Notes: generated from the sequence alone by a model not told the origin. Positions 42,121 to 50,547 are shown, numbered from the stretch's first letter. The stretch is DNA of 64,000 bases from Mycolicibacterium gilvum (GCF_900454025.1 NZ_UGQM01000001.1:2666001-2730000), one strand, 5' to 3'. Made by a program: numbers and translations.

Positions 42121-43112
42121 GGGATCAGCACGACCGAACCGACCGTCCTGCGGCCCTGCAGGTCGCGGTGCGCCTGCTCGGCTTCCCGCAGCGCGTAGCG
42201 GTTGCTCACGGTGACGGTCAGTGCGCCGTCGGCGATCGCGGTGAGGAGTTCGCCTGCCCGCCAGGAGAATTCGTCCGGTGTGCGGGTGTGGTGGGCGAGG
42301 TTGGGCCGGGTCAGGAACACCGAGCCGGCGGTGTTGAGCCGCTGCGGATCGATCGGCGGCACCGGCCCGCTGGCAGCGCCGAACAACGCCAGCGTGCCCC
42401 GCATCGCCAGGCTGGCGAGGCTTGCCTCGAAGGTCGACGCGCCGACCCCGTCGTACACCGCGGCGACACCGTCGCCGTCGGTCAGTTCCCGGATCCGGTC
42501 ACCGAAGGCCGCGGCGCCCCCCGCGTCCTGGCTTGGGTAGTCGAGCACCTCGACCGCACCGGCACGCCGGGACAGCTCGGCCTTGTCCGGCGTGGACACC
42601 GTGGTGATCACCGATGCGGCCAGGCTGGTCGCCCACTGCGTCAGCAACAGGCCGACGCCGCCGGCGCCCGCGTGGACGAGGATGGCGTCGCCCTGCTGCA
42701 CCGGATAGGTCGACTTGAGCAGATAGTGCGCGGTCATGCCCTTCAGCAGGGCGGACGCGGCCACCTCCGGGGCGACGGCATCGGGTACGTAGGCGACGAA
42801 ATCCGCAGGCGCCACACAGTATTCGGCGTAGGCGCCCTGCGACTGCGTGGTGACCACCCGGTCGCCGACGTTGAGGGCGGCGACGTCCTCGCCGACCTCC
42901 TCGATGACTCCGCACACCTCCGAGCCCGCGATGAACGGCGTCTCGCGGGGATAGAGCCCGGACCGGAAATACGTGTCGATGAAGTTGACACCGATCGCCT
43001 CGGCTTTGATGAGCACCTGCCCGGGGCCGGGCGAGGGACGCGATGTCTCGACGAAGGACAGGACCTCGGGTCCGCCGGTCTCGGCGACTTCGATGGCGTA
43101 CATGTCCACCAT
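42117..43112 (-). CDS. qor: NADPH:quinone reductase-like zinc-free dehydrogenase
   Basis: 331-residue MDR-superfamily oxidoreductase of the quinone reductase type. The nucleotide loop is AGAGGVGLLLTQWA, and GVNFIDTYFRSGLYP and GSEVCGVIEEVGEDV are family signatures. Structural zinc cysteines are absent. It corresponds to Rv1454c. The physiological substrate is unknown; quinones or reactive carbonyls are expected for the family. ATG 43112 is used; ATG 43103 is equally plausible. Its stop shares CTAG with the convergent gene. Confidence 0.92.
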   Translation of the reverse strand: MVDMYAIEVAETGGPEVLSFVETSRPSPGPGQVLIKAEAIGVNFIDTYFRSGLYPRETPFIAGSEVCGVIEEVGEDVAALNVGDRVVTTQSQGAYAEYCVAPADFVAYVPDAVAPEVAASALLKGMTAHYLLKSTYPVQQGDAILVHAGAGGVGLLLTQWATSLAASVITTVSTPDKAELSRRAGAVEVLDYPSQDAGGAAAFGDRIRELTDGDGVAAVYDGVGASTFEASLASLAMRGTLALFGAASGPVPPIDPQRLNTAGSVFLTRPNLAHHTRTPDEFSWRAGELLTAIADGALTVTVSNRYALREAEQAHRDLQGRRTVGSVVLIP

Positions 43113-43140
43113 CTTGCCCCCTCGATAGAATCGGCCCCTG

Positions 43141-44079
43141 ATGAAGCTGGTCCGCCCCGACGTCTTTCACCCCCGCATCGTGCTGGCCGGGTGCAGGGCG
43201 CTGCCCGAGGGAGACGGCGACGACGACGGACTCGTCGAGGCGCTGTGGGCGCGCGGACTGCATGCCCGCTGGCTGGCGTGGGACGATCCCGAGACGCTCG
43301 GCGCCGACCTGGTGATTCTGCGGGCCACCTGGGATTACACCGAGCGTCCCGAGCAGTTTCTGGCGTGGGCGCACCGGGTGTCGCATCTGCTCAACCCGGT
43401 CGAGGTCGTCGGGTGGAACACCGACAAGCGGTATCTCTCCGACCTGGCGGCCGCAGGGGTGCCCGTCGTCCCCAGCGCGTTCTTCGAGCCGGGGGAGCAG
43501 GTGCGCATCCCGGACGGCGAGGTCGTCGTCAAACCGGCTGTGGGCGCCGGTTCGGTCGGGGCCGAGCGTTTTTCGGATCCCACGCACGCGCATGCGCACG
43601 CAGCCGCGCTGCAGGCCGCCGGACGCACGGCGCTGGTGCAGCCCTATGACGCGCGCATCGGCGACGGCGAGACCGCCCTGGTGTTCCTCGCCGGTGAGCA
43701 GTCCCACGCGTTCACCAAGGGCCCGATGCTGCCGCCGCCGGGCGAGACACCGGCGTTCGACGCGTCCGGAACCTATGCCGAGGAACGTCTGGCGCCCGCC
43801 GACCCCGACTTCGAACTGTGGGACCTCGGACACAGGGCACTGGGCGCGGCAGCCGACCATCTCGGGCTGCAGACGTCGGACTTTCTGTATGCGCGGGTCG
43901 ACGTCGTCGGCGGGCCGGACGATCCGCGACTGCTGGAGCTCGAGCTCGTCGAGCCGTCTCTGGGGTGGCGTCAACTACCCGACGGCGACAGGGCCCGTCA
44001 GCAGCGCCGGTTCGCGCTCGCGGTCGAGTCAGCGCTGGAGCGGTTCGGGCTGGGTCCGTTCGCGCATCGACGCCCATAG
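43141..44079 (+). CDS. ATP-grasp domain protein, unknown substrate
   Basis: 312 residues with an ATP-grasp fold. ADLVILRATWDYTERPEQFLAWA is the pre-grasp domain, GEVVVKPAVGAGSVGAERF is the ATP-binding strand-loop, and DVVGGPDDPRLLELELVEPSLGW carries the metal-binding Glu residues. Relatives include glutathione-synthetase-like and cycloserine-pathway ligases, so it may form an amide or peptide bond with an amino acid; the acceptor is not visible. TAGAAT lies 9 nt upstream of the ATG as a -10. The last 51 nt overlap the convergent ctaA. Confidence 0.8.
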   Translation: MKLVRPDVFHPRIVLAGCRALPEGDGDDDGLVEALWARGLHARWLAWDDPETLGADLVILRATWDYTERPEQFLAWAHRVSHLLNPVEVVGWNTDKRYLSDLAAAGVPVVPSAFFEPGEQVRIPDGEVVVKPAVGAGSVGAERFSDPTHAHAHAAALQAAGRTALVQPYDARIGDGETALVFLAGEQSHAFTKGPMLPPPGETPAFDASGTYAEERLAPADPDFELWDLGHRALGAAADHLGLQTSDFLYARVDVVGGPDDPRLLELELVEPSLGWRQLPDGDRARQQRRFALAVESALERFGLGPFAHRRP

Positions 44080-44985
44080 TGCGGCGGTCGCCGCGGTACA
44101 GGCGGCCGCACCGGCGACGTGCAGGGCGACCAACGCCTCCGGGACACCGGTGAAGAACTGCACCGCACCGAGGGTGCCCTGGGCGGCGACCAGGACGACG
44201 ACGACGCCGAGCCTCTTCCTCACCGCGGGTGACGACTTCACGGCGAGCAGGCCGAATCCGAGGCCGACCAGAAGCGCGAGGTAGGCGACCAGTAGCGACG
44301 AATGCATGTGCACCAGCGTGGTGATCTCGATCTCCAGGCGCGGCACCGGCCGATCCGGGCTCTTGTCGCCGGCGTGCGGTCCGGCGCCGGTGACCATCGT
44401 GCCGGTGACCAGCACCGCGGCCAGCGTGACGGCGGACAGGACGGTCAACTGCCGCAACGGCTTCGGCGCCCGGGGTTCGGGCACCCCGTCATCGGGCTCG
44501 CCGATCTTGACGAACAGCAGCACCGCCAGCCACACCATCGCCATCGACACGAGCAGGTGGATCGCGACGGTCCACCACAGCAGACCTGTGAGCACCGTGA
44601 TGCCGCCGATGATCGCCTGGGCCACCGTGGAGGCCGGCATCAGCCAGGCGTAGAACAGCACCTCCCGACGGCGTCGCGCCCGCGTGACCGCGATGACCGC
44701 CGCCGCCGCCGTCAACACCACGAGGAAGGTCAGCAGCCGGTTGCCGAACTCGACGGCCTGGTGGATGCCGGCGACCTCGGCGTGCGGGACGGGGGTGAAA
44801 CTGCCGGGGAAGCACTGGGGCCAGGTCGGGCATCCCAGCCCCGAGGCGGTGACGCGCACGATCGCTCCGGTGACGGCGATCCCGCCCTGGGTCAGGATCA
44901 CGGCCGCGGCGATGACGCGTTGCGTCCGCAGACTCGGCTCGGGGAACAGATCGACGAGCCTCAGGAAAAGGCGTCCTACGGGCAC
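44029..44985 (-). CDS. ctaA: Haem A synthase CtaA
   Basis: Converts haem O to haem A. It is 318 residues with eight membrane helices and four haem-ligand-type His: GIHQAVEFGNRL, VAIHLLVSMAMVW, LVHMHSSLLVAYL and VALHVAGAAACTA. The conserved extracytoplasmic pair of Cys is in GLGCPTWPQCFPG. GTG 44985 is chosen because TACCAT lies 7 nt upstream (leaderless) and it gives the normal N-terminus. It works with CtaB at 40.2 kb. Its 3' end overlaps the ATP-grasp gene by 51 nt. Confidence 0.94.
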   Translation of the reverse strand: MPVGRLFLRLVDLFPEPSLRTQRVIAAAVILTQGGIAVTGAIVRVTASGLGCPTWPQCFPGSFTPVPHAEVAGIHQAVEFGNRLLTFLVVLTAAAAVIAVTRARRRREVLFYAWLMPASTVAQAIIGGITVLTGLLWWTVAIHLLVSMAMVWLAVLLFVKIGEPDDGVPEPRAPKPLRQLTVLSAVTLAAVLVTGTMVTGAGPHAGDKSPDRPVPRLEIEITTLVHMHSSLLVAYLALLVGLGFGLLAVKSSPAVRKRLGVVVVLVAAQGTLGAVQFFTGVPEALVALHVAGAAACTAATAALWASMRERTQPEPLQR

Positions 44986-44992
44986 GCCATCG

Positions 44993-44998
44993 ATGGTA
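44993..44998 (-). promoter_or_regulatory. Putative -10 element of ctaA (leaderless)
   Basis: TACCAT on the minus strand ends 7 nt before the ctaA GTG. It lies in the 25-nt space after the TetR gene, so ctaA can be transcribed separately. Confidence 0.5.
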
Positions 44999-45010
44999 GA
45001 GGCTCGATAA

Positions 45011-45592
45011 CTACTGGTCGTAGTAGGGGCGTGTGACGGGGATGAGCACCTCGTCGACCAGCTGGGTGACCAGCTCGTCGGTGATCGGGTCACCGGTGAT
45101 CAGCAGCCGGTGCCACAGCACGCTCTGCCCGAGTTCGCGAACGAGCTCCACCGGGACGTCGGGGCGCACCTCGCCGCGCTCCACGGCACGCCCGATCAGC
45201 GTGGTCATCTCGGCCTTGCGCATACCGAGCACGTCGGAGCGGAACGTCGACTCCAGGTCGGGATCCGATGCCACCGCGACGATCACCGACCGCATCAGCG
45301 GACCGGTGTCGCCGGTGAACAGCTGGGCCCAGGCGCGCAGCACCGCGAGGAGATCACCGCGGAACGTGCCGGTGTCCGGACGCGGAAACGACGTTGACGC
45401 GACGGCCATCAGCGTGTCCCGGAGCAATGCGCGCCGATCGGGCCAGCGCCGGTAGAGCACCGGTTTGCTGGTGCCGGCGGCCACCGCCACGGCGTCCATC
45501 GTCACCGCCTCGGGTCCGTGCCCGGCGAGCAGGTCCAGGACCGCCGACCGGATCGCGGCGTCGAGCTCGGCACCCCGTCGTCTCGTCATCAT
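45011..45592 (-). CDS. TetR-family transcriptional regulator
   Basis: 193 residues. The N-terminal HTH is VTMDAVAVAAGTSKPVLYRRWPDRRAL, with a helical ligand-binding C-terminal domain of the TetR_C type (about residues 85-190). It is divergent from the DAPG-hydrolase-like gene across 99 nt holding two related imperfect inverted repeats; TetR regulators usually control such divergent neighbours, so it is likely a repressor of that gene and of itself, relieved by the substrate or a relative. This is inference. Two overlapping ATG starts occur (45592, 45589). Confidence 0.85.
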   Translation of the reverse strand: MMTRRRGAELDAAIRSAVLDLLAGHGPEAVTMDAVAVAAGTSKPVLYRRWPDRRALLRDTLMAVASTSFPRPDTGTFRGDLLAVLRAWAQLFTGDTGPLMRSVIVAVASDPDLESTFRSDVLGMRKAEMTTLIGRAVERGEVRPDVPVELVRELGQSVLWHRLLITGDPITDELVTQLVDEVLIPVTRPYYDQ

Positions 45593-45617
45593 CCGGCCTC
45601 CCTCGCCCCGTCCATTT

Positions 45618-45636
45618 GAGAAACGCTTGCGTATCT
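45618..45636. promoter_or_regulatory. Putative TetR operator copy 1
   Basis: GAGAAACGCTTGCGTATCT shares AGAAAC...CGTATCT with copy 2 located 44 nt away (45662-45680). It lies 26 nt upstream of the tetR start. Sequence identity between the two copies is 14 of 19. Confidence 0.55.
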
Positions 45637-45657
45637 TAACGGACAGTTCTAGAGTTC

Positions 45658-45680
45658 AGATAAGAAACTACTTCGTATCT
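45658..45680. promoter_or_regulatory. Putative TetR operator copy 2
   Basis: Imperfect palindrome AGATA-N-GAA-N5-TTC-N-TATCT, ending immediately before the TTGGAGG ribosome-binding site of the DAPG-hydrolase-like gene. Its right half repeats the sequence of copy 1. Bound repressor would block transcription of the hydrolase gene. Confidence 0.6.
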
Positions 45681-45691
45681 TGGAGGTCCAC

Positions 45692-46378
45692 ATGTCTCTA
45701 CCCGTGCTGTATCCGCTGCGTTCTGTCGACACGGCCGCCGTGCATTACGTGGACTGCCCGCACGGCAGGCGGCGCATCACGATCGATCACCGCCCTCTGG
45801 CGGGCGTGACGCCGGCGATGCTTCTCGACTGGTTCACCCACCTGGGCGGCACGATGCAGTACGGCGGCCACGTCGTCGACCGCTATCACGCCTGGCATCC
45901 GGTCGACCACATCCGGTGGGAGTTGGCCCGCCCCGCTCCAGGTGGCGGCGCCGCCGAAGGTGCGCGGTTCCACATGGTCGAGGCGTTCGGCGCCCGCCCC
46001 GAATTCCTGGTCGACGAGATCGCCCGCGTCGAGAAGCTCGACGAGACCGGGATCAGGCTCGTGCTGCGGATCGGCGGTGTGCCGGTGTTCCAGCTCGAAC
46101 ACACCTGGTCCGCCTGCGCCGACGGGGCCCACTACGTCACGGTCATGGATCTGGGAGTCCGCTCCCGGGCCCTGGCGCCGGTCAACCGCATCATGCGTCG
46201 GCGGTTCCCCGAGGAGAAAGCCCGCGCGTGGGTCAGACACAACATCGAGGAGGTCGGGCAGCTCGAACATCTGCTGCCTCGGCTGGCGGGGTCAGACGAA
46301 GCGGAACCAACGCAGCGCGCAGAGTGCGGCCACGGCGCCCCACGCGGCGAGGACCAGCAGGTCGAACCAGTCCACTGA
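45692..46378 (+). CDS. DAPG hydrolase (PhlG/phloretin hydrolase)-family protein
   Basis: 228 residues. The core resembles the PhlG family, zinc enzymes that cleave C-C bonds of acylphloroglucinols: GGTMQYGGHVVDRYHAWHP with DHIRWE is the diagnostic His-rich stretch, and VFQLEHTWSACADG and VMDLGVRSRAL follow. Substrate is unknown; the family covers plant or microbial phenolics and some steroid-like compounds. TTGGAGG precedes ATG 45692. The last 87 nt (about 28 residues after LAGSDEA) lie antisense to the convergent permease gene and look unlike the family, so the C-terminus may be an extension gained by stop-codon loss. Its divergent TetR is the likely regulator. Confidence 0.65.
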   Translation: MSLPVLYPLRSVDTAAVHYVDCPHGRRRITIDHRPLAGVTPAMLLDWFTHLGGTMQYGGHVVDRYHAWHPVDHIRWELARPAPGGGAAEGARFHMVEAFGARPEFLVDEIARVEKLDETGIRLVLRIGGVPVFQLEHTWSACADGAHYVTVMDLGVRSRALAPVNRIMRRRFPEEKARAWVRHNIEEVGQLEHLLPRLAGSDEAEPTQRAECGHGAPRGEDQQVEPVH

Positions 46379-47071
46379 CAGCGTCATCGCCTGAACCAGT
46401 GCTTCGGTCAGAGCCCCCGACGGAGTCAGGCGCGCGACCCACTGCACCGCGGCCGGCACCATCCCGCGCTCGAGGACCAGCGCGCCGAGGCCGGCGAACA
46501 CGAACCACAGCAGGTTGGCCAGCGCCAGTACGATCTCCGCGCGCAGCGTGCCGCCGAGAAGCAGGCCGAGCGCGGCGAACACGGCGGTGCCGAGCGCGAT
46601 GATCAGCGCACCGAGGGCGAGACCCGCCAGTGGGGGGCGCCAGCCCAGCGCAAAACCGATGGCGCCGAACAGGACCGACTGCAGGGAGACCACCGTCACG
46701 ACGGCCAGCGACTTGCCGGCGATGACACCCCAGACCGGTAGGGCGGTGGCGCCCAAGCGCTTGAGTGCGCCGTAGCGGCGATCGAAGGCGACCGCGATCG
46801 CCTGACCGGTGAACGCGGTCGAGATCACCGCCAGCGCCATGATGGCCGGGACGAAGGTCGCGGCCCGATTGGGCCCGAACGACCCGAGCGGGAGCAGTAT
46901 CAGTCCGATCAGCAGCGTGATCGGGATGAACATCGTCAGCAGGAGTTGCTCGCCGTTGCGCAGCAGCAGCCGCAGTTCCAGGGCGAACTGCGCGGCCAGC
47001 ATCTTCGGCACCTTCGCCGGACGCGGATCGGGAGTGAACGTCCCTGGTGCGAACCGATTTTCGACGCTCAT
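46292..47071 (-). CDS. ABC-2 type transporter permease
   Basis: 259-residue membrane protein with six hydrophobic segments (ELRLLLRNGEQLLLTMFIP at the start, then helices to about residue 255), the normal form of ABC-2 export permeases. It pairs with the ATPase encoded directly upstream (ATGA overlap) and with mptB before that, so it could move a lipid or polysaccharide envelope component; the cargo is not known. It corresponds to Rv1457c. Its 3' end overlaps the DAPG-hydrolase-like gene by 87 nt. Confidence 0.88.
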   Translation of the reverse strand: MSVENRFAPGTFTPDPRPAKVPKMLAAQFALELRLLLRNGEQLLLTMFIPITLLIGLILLPLGSFGPNRAATFVPAIMALAVISTAFTGQAIAVAFDRRYGALKRLGATALPVWGVIAGKSLAVVTVVSLQSVLFGAIGFALGWRPPLAGLALGALIIALGTAVFAALGLLLGGTLRAEIVLALANLLWFVFAGLGALVLERGMVPAAVQWVARLTPSGALTEALVQAMTLSVDWFDLLVLAAWGAVAALCALRWFRFV

Positions 47072-48027
47072 TTGCGGAGCTCCCGTCCCGTCAGGTCGAG
47101 GAAGACGTCTTCGAGGCTGCGCTGTTCGACCCGCATGTCCGTGGCGAGCACATCCAGGCGGGCGCACCACGCGGTGACGGTCGCGAGCACCTGCGGATCG
47201 ATATGGCCCTCGACGAGGTACTCGCCCGCCGTCGGCTCGGTCGCCCGGTACCCCTCGGGCAACGCCGCGACGAGCAGGGACAGGTCGAGCATCTTCGGCG
47301 CCCGGAACCGAAGCTGGTTCTCGGCGCCGTTGCGCATCAGTTCGGCGGGTGTGCCGGTGGCCACCGCGGCGCCGTTGTCGATGATCAGGATCCGGTCGGC
47401 CAGTTCCTCTGCCTCGCTGAGCTGATGGGTGGTCAGCACGACGGTCACCCCGTCGCGGCGCAGCGCGTCGATGAGTTCCCACACGACGATCCGCGCGTGC
47501 GCGTCCATACCCGCGGTCGGCTCGTCGAGAAAGACCAGCTCCGGACGTCCGACGACGGCGCAGGCGAGCGCGAGGCGCTGCTGCTGCCCACCCGAGAGCC
47601 GCCGGTAGGTGGTCCGCGCGGCATCGGTCAGCCCGAGCGTGTCGAGCAGCCATGTCGGATCCAGCGGGTCGGCCGCGTATGCGGCGACGAGGTCGAGCAT
47701 CTCGCCCGCCCGCGCGGCCGGGTAGGCGCCGCCCCCTTGCAGCATCACACCGGTGCGGGCCCGGACCTCGGCGTTGTCGACGATCGGATCGAGGCCCAGG
47801 ATGCGCAGCGAACCGGCGTCGGGCTTGATGAAGCCCTCGCACATCTCGACCGTGGTCGTCTTGCCCGCCCCGTTCGGGCCCAGCAGCGCGAACACCTCGG
47901 CCCTCTCCACGACGAGGTCGAGGCCGGCCACGGCGGTCGTCGATCCGTATCGCTTGCTGACCCCGCGCAGCACGACGGGAGCCGACGGGGAGCCGTCAGG
48001 CACGGCGCCCGGTGAAACGGAGGTCAC
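47068..48027 (-). CDS. ABC transporter ATPase (exporter type)
   Basis: 319 residues. Walker A is LLGPNGAGKTTTVEM, the signature is RLSGGQQQRLALA, Walker B is LVFLDEPTAGMD, followed by THQLSEAEELADR. A C-terminal extension of about 90 residues is typical of DrrA/CcmA-like exporters. GTG 48027 overlaps the mptB stop (GTGA), and its stop overlaps the permease start. It corresponds to Rv1458c and energises the permease downstream. Confidence 0.93.
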   Translation of the reverse strand: MTSVSPGAVPDGSPSAPVVLRGVSKRYGSTTAVAGLDLVVERAEVFALLGPNGAGKTTTVEMCEGFIKPDAGSLRILGLDPIVDNAEVRARTGVMLQGGGAYPAARAGEMLDLVAAYAADPLDPTWLLDTLGLTDAARTTYRRLSGGQQQRLALACAVVGRPELVFLDEPTAGMDAHARIVVWELIDALRRDGVTVVLTTHQLSEAEELADRILIIDNGAAVATGTPAELMRNGAENQLRFRAPKMLDLSLLVAALPEGYRATEPTAGEYLVEGHIDPQVLATVTAWCARLDVLATDMRVEQRSLEDVFLDLTGRELRK

Positions 48028-49679
48028 GGGGACTCAGCGTAGGCGTCGGACTTCTCACGACTGTCTTCGGGCAGCGGCCGCCACGGCAGGTATCGGTAGG
48101 TCAACGCGACCAGCATCACCAGGATCAGGAAGCTCGCCGCGGTCGCGAGGGCGATCTGGAACAGCGCGAACCGGTCGCCGTTGGCGGTCGGCCCGAAGAT
48201 CCCGACGACCAGGGTGACGACGATCGCGGCGATGCGGAACCGGGGACGGGTGGCCCAGGCCGCCAGTGGGATGATCGCCCACAGCACGTACCACGGCTGG
48301 ACCACCGGGAACAGCAACAGCGTCGCACCGAGGGCGACCCCGAGGCCGCCGACGGGGTGCAGACGTCCGCGGAGCACCGCGAACAGCAGCCACAGCACGA
48401 TCACCGCGATCAGGCTCACGCCGATCGCGCGGGTCAGGGCGAGCACGGCGGTCGTGTGGTCGCCGAGTCCGAGCAGGATGCCGACCTGGCCGGTGCCCAG
48501 CGCCAGCAGTGTGGGCGGCGACATCCAGCTGCGCACGACGTTCGCGGTGCCCAGGGTGAACAGCCAACCGAAGCCCAGTCCGCTGGCCCAGCCGATCAGG
48601 GCCATCACCGCCAGCGCCACGGCGCCCAGGGCTCCACTGGCCAGCAGGAACGCCCCGACGTTGCCGCCCCATCGGTAGGCGAGGGCCATCGCGACGAACC
48701 CGAGCGCCAACAACGACGGCAGCTTGACCTGCGACGACATGGTGATCAACACCGTGCCCGCGAACAGCATCGCCAGCGGATACCAGCGAAGCCACTGGTG
48801 GCGGTCGCGCGGCCGCACGAGTGGCCGGGGGATCAGCGGGGCGGCGGCGTCGATGCCGCGCAACGCGAACTCGGTGCCGGCCAGCATCAGCCCGAGCATC
48901 AGCGCCTCATTGTGGATTCCGGCCACCAGGTGCATGAACAGCAGCGGATTGGCCGCGCCGAGCCACAGCGCACTCACCTCGGCCACCCCGCACCGGCGGG
49001 CCAACCGCGGGGTGGCCCACACGATCAGTGCGACGCCGAGGAGTACGACGAGCCGGTGGAACAGCACCGCCTCGACGATGTTCTCGCCGGTGATCCGCGA
49101 GATTCCGCGCCCGATCCACAGGAACAGCGGGCCGTACGGCGCCGGGGTCTCCCGCCACATGCTGGGCACCGACAACGTGAAGACGTGGTCGAGTCCGAGG
49201 CCAGTCGCCGGACCCACCTCGTACGGGTCGTTGCCCTGCAGGGAGATCTCACTCTGCGCCAGGTATGAGTAGACGTCCTTGCTGTACATGGGTGGCGCGA
49301 TCAGCAGCGGCAGCACCCACAGCATCAGGGTCCGGTCGAGCTGGCTGCGGGACATCTTGCGCTGACCGAGCGCGAACCGGCCCAGCATCAACCAGGCCAG
49401 CGCCATCATGACGGCACCCGTCGTCGTCATCGTCAGCGACACCGTCGCGATGCGCGACGGCAGGTTGAGCAGCCGCACGCCGAACGTCGGATCCTGCACC
49501 ACCGGGCGGGCCCCGGCGCCGAGCGCCCCGATCGCCATCAACACGGTGCCGGTCGCGCCGAACAACCGGGTGCGGCGCATCGCGACCAGTTCGGCGGCGG
49601 TCAGCGGGCTGCCGACGGTCCGCTCATCGCCGTGCAGGCCGGCGATCGACGAGCTGAGGGAGAGCTGGCGGGCTGCCAC
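48024..49679 (-). CDS. mptB: Alpha-1,6-mannopyranosyltransferase MptB
   Basis: GT-C membrane mannosyltransferase of 551 residues with about 13 membrane helices. In corynebacteria and mycobacteria MptB makes the alpha-1,6-mannan core of lipoglycans using polyprenyl-phosphomannose. The extracytoplasmic loop with acidic catalytic residues is MYSKDVYSYLAQ near residues 128-142. It corresponds to Rv1459c and is divergent from sufR. The GTG at 49679 follows TACGCT by 6 nt (leaderless). Downstream ABC genes overlap it by 4 nt. Confidence 0.93.
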   Translation of the reverse strand: MAARQLSLSSSIAGLHGDERTVGSPLTAAELVAMRRTRLFGATGTVLMAIGALGAGARPVVQDPTFGVRLLNLPSRIATVSLTMTTTGAVMMALAWLMLGRFALGQRKMSRSQLDRTLMLWVLPLLIAPPMYSKDVYSYLAQSEISLQGNDPYEVGPATGLGLDHVFTLSVPSMWRETPAPYGPLFLWIGRGISRITGENIVEAVLFHRLVVLLGVALIVWATPRLARRCGVAEVSALWLGAANPLLFMHLVAGIHNEALMLGLMLAGTEFALRGIDAAAPLIPRPLVRPRDRHQWLRWYPLAMLFAGTVLITMSSQVKLPSLLALGFVAMALAYRWGGNVGAFLLASGALGAVALAVMALIGWASGLGFGWLFTLGTANVVRSWMSPPTLLALGTGQVGILLGLGDHTTAVLALTRAIGVSLIAVIVLWLLFAVLRGRLHPVGGLGVALGATLLLFPVVQPWYVLWAIIPLAAWATRPRFRIAAIVVTLVVGIFGPTANGDRFALFQIALATAASFLILVMLVALTYRYLPWRPLPEDSREKSDAYAESP

Positions 49680-49685
49680 CCAGGC

Positions 49686-49691
49686 AGCGTA
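49686..49691 (-). promoter_or_regulatory. Putative -10 element of mptB (leaderless)
   Basis: TACGCT on the minus strand ends 6 nt before the mptB GTG. It lies in the 129-nt region shared with the divergent sufR promoter. Confidence 0.45.
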
Positions 49692-49797
49692 GCGGGCGGA
49701 TAATCGGGCTTATTCCGGAGAACTGGGCCCGCCGGTGTGAGAAGTCCGACCCTGCCGATAAGGGTGCCCTTGCTGGACCGGGTTTCCGAATTGCGTC

Positions 49798-49812
49798 ACA
49801 CTGGTGTTGTGA
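49798..49812 (+). promoter_or_regulatory. SufR operator (ACACT-N5-TGTGA) over the sufR start
   Basis: ACACT (49798-49802), five bases, TGTGA (49808-49812) exactly matches the palindromic motif I recall as the site bound by the M. tuberculosis SufR (Rv1460). It covers the GTG start (49809-49811) of sufR itself. Binding there would block initiation, consistent with autorepression of the suf operon. Confidence 0.75.
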
Positions 49813-50528
49813 AATTCCGTTCGCAGAGCTCGGAGGCGCCGACGTCGGCGCCTCTGCACCCTGTGGACGGCGACCATCACGGCGATACCCGCAGTGCCAT
49901 CGTCCGGTTGCTTCTCGAATCGGGCCCGGTGACCGCAGGGCACATCGGGCAGCAACTCGGCTTGTCGGCGGCAGGCGTCCGCAGGCATCTCGATGCGCTG
50001 ATCGAAGCCGGCGACGCCCAGGCCAACGCTGCTGCGGCCTGGCAGCAGGAAGGCCGTGGCAGGCCCGCCAAGCGCTACCGGCTGACCGCGGCCGGCCGGG
50101 CGAAACTCGAACACACCTACGACGACCTCGCCTCGGCGGCCATGCGTCAGCTGCGCGAGATCGGTGGCGACGACGCCGTCCGCACCTTCGCGCGCCGCCG
50201 CATCGACACGATCCTCGCGGGTGTGGAGCCCGTCGACGACGCGTCCCGCGGGGAGGAGATCGAGGCCGCCGCCGACAGGATCGCCGACGCGCTGACCGGC
50301 GCCGGATACGCGACGACGACCACGCGCGTGCGCGGTCCGCTGAGCGGGGTGCAGATCTGTCAGCACCACTGTCCGGTCTCACACGTCGCCGAACAGTTCC
50401 CGGAGTTGTGCGAGGCCGAGCAGCAGGCGATGTCCGACGTCCTCGGAACCCACGTGCAGCGTCTGGCGACCATCGTCAACGGAGACTGCGCATGCACCAC
50501 TCACGTCCCGCTCGTGCCGGAGCGATAG
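49809..50528 (+). CDS. sufR: SufR, Fe-S-dependent repressor of the suf operon
   Basis: ArsR/DeoR-type winged-helix protein of 239 residues. The HTH is about residues 39-66 (GHIGQQLGLSAAGVRRHLDAL). Cysteines 184, 188, 201, 227 and 229 in the C-terminal half are candidates for the Fe-S cluster that senses iron or nitric oxide. The GTG at 49809 is chosen because it lies inside the operator with no Shine-Dalgarno, implying a leaderless start; the open frame upstream has weaker support. It is the first gene of sufR-sufB-sufD-sufC-sufS-sufU-sufT, as in Rv1460-Rv1466. Confidence 0.9.
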   Translation: MKFRSQSSEAPTSAPLHPVDGDHHGDTRSAIVRLLLESGPVTAGHIGQQLGLSAAGVRRHLDALIEAGDAQANAAAAWQQEGRGRPAKRYRLTAAGRAKLEHTYDDLASAAMRQLREIGGDDAVRTFARRRIDTILAGVEPVDDASRGEEIEAAADRIADALTGAGYATTTTRVRGPLSGVQICQHHCPVSHVAEQFPELCEAEQQAMSDVLGTHVQRLATIVNGDCACTTHVPLVPER

Positions 50529-50547
50529 CGACCCGAACACAGCAAAC

